Part shown: piece after piece, positions 15,193 through 19,291 of the stretch
How positions within the stretch are numbered: the first letter of the stretch is position 1
Layout: the number at the start of each line of letters is the position of its first letter
NCBI GenBank assembly: GCA_964624955.1
Contig: CAZUZF010000016.1
Coordinates: 1-19,291, forward strand
Direction: 5' to 3'
Source: JACQHJ01 sp964624955
GTDB lineage: Bacteria > Patescibacteriota > Microgenomatia > Levybacterales > UBA12049
Length of the DNA stretch: 19,291 nucleotides
Notes under the pieces: generated by a model
What the model saw: only the letters and a program-made list of their open reading frames with translations
Database searches by the model: none
What the model was told of the DNA's origin: nothing
Translations under genes and position numbers: made by a program

Positions 15193-15534
15193 TTAATGCC
15201 TTATTGACCTAACCAGAGGAAGTTGAGTACTTCTTTCGAAACTGAAATGCTTAGTAAGCAATACTATATCTACCCTTCTTGGTCTAATTCCGGAACCTAA
15301 CAAACGCGCCATATGACGATATCTATCTCTTGACCTATCCAACTCAGCTTGCATCTCAGATGGCATACTTCCTTCTCCTTCGGCAACAAAAATTGTCTGC
15401 GCTAACTGCTGATCGTATTGCTCATGAGCAGTGTTGTAATCTTGATGAAACCTACTTATAGCATGACCTAAAGGTTCAATTTGTACGTTAAACAACTTAC
15501 CCCCAATTCTTCTTAAGCCCTCTTTAAGATTCAT
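15193..15534 (-). CDS. Small hypothetical protein, unrecognised
   Basis: 113 residues from the ATG at 15534. A TTG at 15570 lies in frame but coincides exactly with the -35 hexamer, so the later start is preferred. No signal peptide or membrane segment. The sequence is polar and helical: LKEGLRRIGGKLFNVQIEP, a His/Gln-rich middle, AEGEGSMPSEMQAELDRSRD, and an Arg-rich C-terminal half (RYRHMARLLGSGIRPRRVD). It uses more Arg, Gln and His and less Lys than its neighbours, which could mean different origin. It has its own promoter, sits tail-to-tail with def (2-bp gap) and is divergent from fmt. No function can be proposed. Confidence 0.6.
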   Translation of the reverse strand: MNLKEGLRRIGGKLFNVQIEPLGHAISRFHQDYNTAHEQYDQQLAQTIFVAEGEGSMPSEMQAELDRSRDRYRHMARLLGSGIRPRRVDIVLLTKHFSFERSTQLPLVRSIRH

Positions 15535-15543
15535 TAAGCAAAG

Positions 15544-15570
15544 ATTAAATGATTTACTATTAGTTGTCAA
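15544..15570 (-). promoter_or_regulatory. Promoter of the small hypothetical gene
   Basis: TTGACA (15570-15565) on the minus strand with TTTAAT (15549-15544) after a short 15-nt spacer. TAATCT at 15547-15542 gives a 17-nt spacer but a poorer match. The -10 ends 7-9 nt before the ATG at 15534, again implying little or no leader. Confidence 0.5.
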
Positions 15571-15578
15571 TAATCTAA

Positions 15579-15607
15579 TTGATAATTATTAGTTTTAACC
15601 CTACAAT
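15579..15607 (+). promoter_or_regulatory. Promoter of fmt
   Basis: TTGATA (15579-15584), 17-nt spacer, TACAAT (15602-15607): 5 of 6 matches in each box. Only 6 nt separate the -10 from the ATG at 15614, so transcription should start at the A of the start codon. This is one of the clearest leaderless arrangements in the window. Confidence 0.7.
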
Positions 15608-15613
15608 TACTTT

Positions 15614-16444
15614 ATGAAAACTGTATTTTTCGGCAACACGAAATATTCGTTAATTGGTGCAAAAATAATACACAATGAGCTTGAAATATCTTTTATTGTC
15701 ACAATTGAAAATAGTCCTGTTAAAAAATTTGCAGTTGAGCAAAAAATTCCTTTTCTAGCTGTGGGCAGGCTCGACAAGACGGTTATCCAACAAATCAAAT
15801 CTTTGAATCCGGACTTTTTTGTTGTTGAGGATTACGGTTTAATTTTGCCAAACGAACTCCTGGTTATTCCGAAATTTACCAGCATTAATATTCACCATTC
15901 GCTTCTCCCAAAATACCGCGGCCCTTCACCGGCGCCTTCCGCAATTCTTGCAGGTGAAAAAAAATCCGGCGTGACAATTATCCATATGACAGACAAGGTT
16001 GATGCAGGAGATATTTATTCGAAAGCAGAATACGTCTTAAAACCAGATGAAACGACTGATTCTTTATTAACCGAACTCAACTTATTAGGAGCTGAATTAG
16101 CGATATCGACAATTAAAAATATTTCGAACGGAAATACCAAGCGCATAAAACAAAATGAAAAACAGGCTACTTTTACCAGAGTTTTAAAGCGTGAGGATGG
16201 TTTTGTCGATATATCTAAACTTCCCTCTTTTGATAAATTAGATAGAATGATTAGAGCTTACTTTCCATGGCCAGGAGTTTGGGCCAAGGCAGAGGTTGCT
16301 AAAGGAAATGAAAAGATAATCAAATTTATTCCAAATAAAAAAGTTCAAGTAGAAGGAAAGAAAGAAATGAACTACAAAGATTTTCTAAATGGCTACCCTG
16401 ATGCAGATCCAAAACTCAAGAAATATTTAGAAGAAAATTTATGA
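15614..16444 (+). CDS. fmt: Methionyl-tRNA formyltransferase
   Basis: 276 residues, shorter than the usual ~310. It transfers a formyl group from 10-formyl-tetrahydrofolate to initiator Met-tRNA. The GART-type catalytic residues are present: Asn92 and His94 in INIHHSLLPKYRG, and Asp130 in KVDAGDIY. The folate-loop motif usually read as VVAYGLILP is VVEDYGLILP here (~70-79). The C-terminal tRNA-binding domain (~185-276, with KREDGFVDISK and RAYFPWPGVWAK as hallmarks) is present but reduced, which explains the shorter length. Formyl-sugar transferases such as ArnA-N share the fold, but the FPWPGVW region and the nearby deformylase gene favour Fmt. Its TGA stop overlaps the next ATG (ATGA). Confidence 0.9.
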   Translation: MKTVFFGNTKYSLIGAKIIHNELEISFIVTIENSPVKKFAVEQKIPFLAVGRLDKTVIQQIKSLNPDFFVVEDYGLILPNELLVIPKFTSINIHHSLLPKYRGPSPAPSAILAGEKKSGVTIIHMTDKVDAGDIYSKAEYVLKPDETTDSLLTELNLLGAELAISTIKNISNGNTKRIKQNEKQATFTRVLKREDGFVDISKLPSFDKLDRMIRAYFPWPGVWAKAEVAKGNEKIIKFIPNKKVQVEGKKEMNYKDFLNGYPDADPKLKKYLEENL

Positions 16445-16839
16445 TTAAATGGAATTTAGTTTTCTCCTTTTGGGCAACAATAACTGTACCTCTTTTATAT
16501 TTATTAAATATTTATATTGCAGCAGTAAATCCAGATACTTTTTCAGCGCCAATTGAGCTTAGAATTATTGGAATAGTGATTGCTCTTTTCGGACTTATTT
16601 TTTGGATAGTGAGTTATATAAATTTAGGGCACTCTTTTGGAGTTTTGCCCAAGCAGCAAAAAAGGGTGAAACACGGTCTTTACAAATATTTTAATCATCC
16701 GATGTATATTGGTATTTGGTTAACTTTTTTGGGAATTAGTATTGCCAATGCTTCCTGGCAGGGACTTGTCTTTTTAAATGTAGTTATTGCTCCTGTACTT
16801 TTTATGAGAGCTTATTTAGAGGATAAATATTTAGATTAG
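16441..16839 (+). CDS. Isoprenylcysteine carboxyl methyltransferase-like membrane protein
   Basis: 132 residues with three to four membrane helices (~5-29, ~40-61, ~87-118). The family signature is in the loop HGLYKYFNHPMYIGIWL (~77-93), matching the GxYxxxRHPxYxG pattern of the ICMT/PEMT family, and RAYLEDKYL (~123-131) matches the C-terminal RxxxEExxL element. Family members methylate lipids or prenylated/other small substrates with SAM at the membrane. The substrate here is unknown; true protein prenylation is not expected in bacteria. It is shorter than most relatives. Its ATG overlaps the fmt stop in an ATGA, so translation is probably coupled, although no functional link with formylation is obvious. 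It converges on rpmB with a 4-bp overlap of the two stop codons. Confidence 0.8.
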   Translation: MIKWNLVFSFWATITVPLLYLLNIYIAAVNPDTFSAPIELRIIGIVIALFGLIFWIVSYINLGHSFGVLPKQQKRVKHGLYKYFNHPMYIGIWLTFLGISIANASWQGLVFLNVVIAPVLFMRAYLEDKYLD

Positions 16840-17081
16840 GCGGCAATTGAAACCACTTGAGGCTGATTTTCTAAAGGCGCCTCTTGCTTTTTAACTTTTG
16901 GTTTAAGTAGCCTTAAACACTTCGTACAAAGCCTGTAATTTTTATATCTACCATTTACCATTACTTTTGCCTTGTGAAGGTTTGGTTTAAAAATTCTTCT
17001 GGTTCTGTTTTTTGCATGGGAAACATTATGTCCGTACATAATGCCCTTACCACAATTGTCACATTTAAGTCCTTTTGCCAT
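16836..17081 (-). CDS. rpmB: Large-subunit ribosomal protein L28
   Basis: 81 residues from the ATG at 17081. MAKGLKCDNCGKGIMYGHNV is the typical N-terminus, and the in-frame ATG at 17138 would add 19 residues unlike any L28. The protein belongs to the zinc-binding type, with Cys7/Cys10 and Cys52/Cys55. The core SHAKNRTRRIFKPNLHKAKV contains the rRNA-binding basic stretch. The C-terminal ~20 residues (after LLKPKVKKQ) are a non-conserved extension ending VVSIAA. The start is further supported by a near-consensus promoter whose -10 ends 6 nt before the ATG. Its stop overlaps that of the ICMT-like gene. Confidence 0.96.
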   Translation of the reverse strand: MAKGLKCDNCGKGIMYGHNVSHAKNRTRRIFKPNLHKAKVMVNGRYKNYRLCTKCLRLLKPKVKKQEAPLENQPQVVSIAA

Positions 17082-17087
17082 TTTGTA

Positions 17088-17116
17088 ATTATAGCCTAAA
17101 TTAAGATCATTTTCAA
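17088..17116 (-). promoter_or_regulatory. Promoter of rpmB
   Basis: TTGAAA (17116-17111), 17-nt spacer, perfect TATAAT (17093-17088) on the minus strand. Six nt separate the -10 from the ATG at 17081, so the L28 mRNA should be leaderless. Confidence 0.75.
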
Positions 17117-17123
17117 TTGATGA

Positions 17124-17152
17124 TTGGCATTTAAACAAATTTGTAGTATTTT
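17124..17152 (+). promoter_or_regulatory. Promoter of the M50 peptidase gene
   Basis: TTGGCA (17124-17129), 17-nt spacer, TATTTT (17147-17152), ending 9 nt before the ATG at 17162. TATAAA at 17152-17157 is a better -10 match but is too far from the -35 and only 4 nt from the ATG. Confidence 0.45.
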
Positions 17153-17161
17153 ATAAAGACA

Positions 17162-17803
17162 ATGGATTTAATGTTTGCGGTTATCACAATTTTAATTTTG
17201 GTATACAGCGCAATACTCCATGAAATCGCCCATGGATTTGTTGCCTACAGACTTGGTGATCCAACAGCAAAACTTTTAGGAAGATTAACTCTTGATCCAA
17301 GACCCCATATTGATCCTATTATGAGTATAGCTTTACCTTTAATTTTAATACTATCTGGCTCCCCTGTTATTTTTGGTGCTGCAAAACCGGTTCCGGTTGA
17401 CGGGTTTAATTTAAGAGATGGAAGAAAAGATATAGCAATAGTATCCCTTGCAGGACCAGCAACAAATTTTTTAATTGCTGCAATTGGTGCTTTACTGATT
17501 AAATTACTTATCTTTCTACCCTTAGAACCAAATATATCAGCAATCTTAAACTGGTTTTTATTAATTGTTGTCAGACTTAATTTACTTCTTGGTATATTTA
17601 ACCTTATCCCAATTCCACCGCTTGACGGATCAAAAGTATTTTCCCTAATCCTGCCTGAAAAAGAAGCAGCAGCGTATCTTTCAATTGGAAGTATTGGGAT
17701 ATTTATTCTTTTTTTCCTTTTACTGTTTCCCATAGGAGGGTTTTCTTTGGGAAGTATTATATTTAATCTTTTAACCTTCTCTGAAAGCCTTTTGGGAATT
17801 TAA
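17162..17803 (+). CDS. Site-2 protease-like zinc metallopeptidase (M50 family, membrane)
   Basis: 213 residues with about five membrane helices. The zinc motif HEIAHG (His20, Glu21, His24) lies in the first helix. The third ligand is in NLIPIPPLDG (Asp155, ~147-156), the conserved NxxPxPPLDG element. The middle AGPATNFLIA (~97-106) is also typical of the family. No PDZ or CBS domain is present, so this is the short YwhC/SpoIVFB-like form rather than RseP. Such enzymes cut substrates within the membrane, but the substrate cannot be inferred. It is divergent from rpmB (80 bp) and its TAA overlaps the stop of the convergent GH99-like gene by 4 bp. Confidence 0.9.
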   Translation: MDLMFAVITILILVYSAILHEIAHGFVAYRLGDPTAKLLGRLTLDPRPHIDPIMSIALPLILILSGSPVIFGAAKPVPVDGFNLRDGRKDIAIVSLAGPATNFLIAAIGALLIKLLIFLPLEPNISAILNWFLLIVVRLNLLLGIFNLIPIPPLDGSKVFSLILPEKEAAAYLSIGSIGIFILFFLLLFPIGGFSLGSIIFNLLTFSESLLGI

Positions 17804-19197
17804 TTATCTTCTTTGGGGTATATTCTCCCAACTGCGGGAAGAATAATTTTGCTAAGCTGATTGTCAGCCCAAACAACTGCAGTTTGTTTATTTTTGCTTG
17901 TTAAATTACCTGTATAGACAATTTTGGGTTCGTTTTCATATAAAGCAATTTTCCCGTCTGGAACAACTATGGGTAGCTCTGGTAGTGTCTGTGCCAAGAT
18001 ATTGATATATGTGTATCCCCAGGATTTTTTCCAGTCAATAATCATACCGTATTTTGTAAAATATACCTCTAAAGCTGGTGCTACTGCTGTTTTTTCTCCC
18101 CATTCATCAAGGGTTTCAATAGCATTGACATCTAATGGATTATCTACGATTTGTTGTACTACTTTTCTAAACTCGTTAGGATCTCTTTCTAGCCTCGGCT
18201 CTTTTTCAGTACCCTTGTCAAACCCAGGACTAACTGCCTGACAACTCATATCGTTTTTCTCAAGAATAATTATTCTGTTTGCTGGAGCATAAAGAAGACA
18301 GCCGTAAGGGTCGCTTTCTCCATTGTCAAATACTCCCCTTCCCTTATCAAGGCTTTTAAGCTCACTAAAGGCAAACGGCCGAAGTAAAAAATGAACTCCT
18401 GTTATTTCTTCAGCCCTTTTATACCTATCAAACATTTCCCAATCTTCCTCATCTACTCCATATGCTCCAATTATGAGTTTCCCATCATCAGGATCTCTCC
18501 AGGCAGACGGATTATCTTGGGAAAAAGATTTATAATCCTCAACCCATTTAACTATTTGCTCAATTGTTGGATTTCCGCTTCCTTCAGGTTCAAAAAGTGC
18601 ACTGTAACGGCCAAGGGGAAAGGGATTTTGGTCGGAATTCATAAACTGGGCTATTTTTTTAATGGTTGCGTGGGTTTTTGAATCCGTTCCGTCTGGCTTA
18701 ATTCCCCAGTCTGAAAACATGATTATCGGAATATGGGCTGCTTTAGAAAGTTCCATAACCCATTTCCAATATTCGGGATCGTTTGAGCTGTAGAGATTAT
18801 CTTCTGGATTTGTGGAGTCTTCTTTAAACATTGGCATTACACTATTTATCCAAGTATGGGGAGGTTTGTTTCCATTATCTGCCCAATAGCTTCCTGACCA
18901 GGTACCATCAACTGCCATGTTTTTTGTCCAAGGGTATGCAATCCACAAAAAGTATGGTTTCTTTGGCTGCCAATTTTTGACTTCACTCTCTGCGATATAT
19001 TCAGGCGATAGATTATTCTTTTCAATAATATGAGAAGCTAAAATAGCTTCTGGTGGAAAATTATCAAGCTTTTGCCCTTGGGTTGGTACACCCATTCCAG
19101 ATGTAGCAATTGTTGCGGAGAGAAATACATCCAGACCGTTGGATAACCATTTTCTAACTTTTGCAAATCTCCGTGGCTGCCCTTCTTTGGATGACAC
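17800..19197 (-). CDS. Exported GH99-like (endo-alpha-mannosidase fold) protein
   Basis: 465 residues from a GTG at 19195-19197, chosen because a TATAAT ends 8 nt upstream. The N-terminus is basic then weakly hydrophobic (~18-38), a likely signal or anchor. The body resembles the GH99/WbsX-type TIM barrel: IAYPWTKNMAVDGTWSGSYW (~86-105) parallels the family's YYPWYGxPxxDGxW, LYSSNDPEYWKWVMELSKAA (~135-154) parallels its LYSSxDPxxxxxHxxxAKxA, and FSDWG its SWWG. ETLDEWGEKTAVAPA (361-375) parallels the NEWHEGTxIEP motif, which holds the active-site Glu pair, here Glu365 and Glu368. This suggests an exported enzyme acting on a surface or foreign glycan, but similarity is by eye only and the true substrate is unknown. 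The C-terminal ~60 residues look like a small beta domain. Its stop overlaps that of the M50 gene. Confidence 0.6.
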   Translation of the reverse strand: MSSKEGQPRRFAKVRKWLSNGLDVFLSATIATSGMGVPTQGQKLDNFPPEAILASHIIEKNNLSPEYIAESEVKNWQPKKPYFLWIAYPWTKNMAVDGTWSGSYWADNGNKPPHTWINSVMPMFKEDSTNPEDNLYSSNDPEYWKWVMELSKAAHIPIIMFSDWGIKPDGTDSKTHATIKKIAQFMNSDQNPFPLGRYSALFEPEGSGNPTIEQIVKWVEDYKSFSQDNPSAWRDPDDGKLIIGAYGVDEEDWEMFDRYKRAEEITGVHFLLRPFAFSELKSLDKGRGVFDNGESDPYGCLLYAPANRIIILEKNDMSCQAVSPGFDKGTEKEPRLERDPNEFRKVVQQIVDNPLDVNAIETLDEWGEKTAVAPALEVYFTKYGMIIDWKKSWGYTYINILAQTLPELPIVVPDGKIALYENEPKIVYTGNLTSKNKQTAVVWADNQLSKIILPAVGRIYPKEDN

Positions 19198-19205
19198 TTT
19201 GGGAG

Positions 19206-19234
19206 ATTATATACCTCTGCAGTTACTTAGTCTA
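19206..19234 (-). promoter_or_regulatory. Promoter of the GH99-like gene
   Basis: TAGACT (19234-19229), 17-nt spacer, perfect TATAAT (19211-19206) on the minus strand. The -10 ends 8 nt before the GTG at 19197, which favours that GTG as start and a leaderless mRNA. The stop of the upstream frame lies within the -10 box. Confidence 0.6.
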
Positions 19235-19291
19235 GTGAAATTTTTTAAACTATCTTCAATCTTTTTTAGCCTATCCTCAATTCTCATTCGA
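19207..19291 (-). CDS. C-terminal tail of an upstream gene or a very short ORF (partial)
   Basis: One minus-strand frame is open from the window edge to a TAA at 19209-19207. It encodes an amphipathic Lys/Glu helix (RIEDRLKKIEDSLKNF) followed by TRLSNCRGI. It may be the end of a gene starting beyond the window, or a 26-codon ORF from an ATG at 19287-19285. The heptad-like pattern suggests a coiled coil. Too short to identify. Confidence 0.3.
   Translation of the reverse strand, partial: RMRIEDRLKKIEDSLKNFTRLSNCRGI

Noticed and set aside
17082..17138. Longer start for ribosomal protein L28
   Set aside because: L28 begins at the conserved MAKGLKCDNCGK; the extra codons run through a TTGAAA-17-TATAAT promoter.
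17245..17733. 162-codon open frame antisense to the M50 peptidase gene
   Set aside because: It lies wholly inside a gene with clear catalytic motifs, has no recognisable domain, and long antisense frames are common opposite AT-rich membrane-protein genes.
1..19291. Recoding of TGA (as in Gracilibacteria/SR1)
   Set aside because: fmt ends at a TGA overlapping the next ATG, and recognised proteins keep normal lengths under the standard code.
1..19291. tRNA genes, CRISPR arrays, insertion sequences, attachment sites
   Set aside because: No spacing-regular repeats, transposase motifs, cloverleaf-like segments or long inverted repeats were noticed, and the gaps between genes are too short for most of them.

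Overview
The window is AT-rich, very compact bacterial chromosome. Gene content and style point to a Candidate Phyla Radiation (Patescibacteria) member, most likely the Microgenomates side. The clues are a DUF5667 protein, short PsbP-like exported proteins with Thr/Pro linkers and a terminal four-cysteine module, trimmed versions of universal enzymes, almost no non-coding DNA, and ordinary use of TGA as a stop (which argues against Gracilibacteria/SR1). The taxonomic call is inference from gene style; no rRNA marker is present.

Layout. (1) 1-951 is the 3' part of a DNA-binding-like gene, tail-to-tail with a SpoU/TrmH-type RNA 2'-O-methyltransferase (896-1432, minus). (2) A large unrecognised membrane protein (1511-3079) faces a secreted DUF5667 protein (3090-4016, minus). 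(3) A small membrane-bound hydrolase-like protein and a membrane-anchored PsbP-like protein (4117-5450) run into topA (5443-7437, minus). (4) The cell-shape operon runs on the minus strand: mreB, a low-molecular-weight tyrosine phosphatase-like gene, mreC, mreD and the penicillin-binding protein 2 gene mrdA (12042 down to 7494), with topA downstream under its own -10 box. (5) An O-antigen-ligase-like polytopic protein with C-terminal TPRs (12143-14629) is followed by peptide deformylase (14648-15190), an orphan small gene (15193-15534, minus), and Met-tRNA formyltransferase overlapping an isoprenylcysteine-methyltransferase-like gene (15614-16839). (6) Ribosomal protein L28 (minus), a site-2-protease-like M50 peptidase, and an exported GH99-like protein (minus) close the window. 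The last 85 bases hold the tail of another minus-strand reading frame.

How it fits together. The centre of the window is wall and shape machinery: MreB filaments, the MreC/MreD scaffold and the PBP2 transpeptidase. A phosphatase-like protein sits inside that operon, and a polymer ligase lies divergently beside it. def and fmt form the formyl-methionine cycle and lie close together, separated only by one small opposing gene.

The most striking signal is in the spacing between genes. All six convergent junctions overlap or lie within 10 bp and show no hairpin terminators. All five divergent junctions are 78-100 bp long and carry back-to-back promoters. For about nine genes the -10 box ends only 6-9 bases before the start codon, which predicts leaderless (or 0-3 nt leader) mRNAs. 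This includes core genes such as rpmB and fmt. No tRNA, rRNA, CRISPR array, insertion sequence or prophage was seen, and there is no gene-free stretch above about 100 bases.
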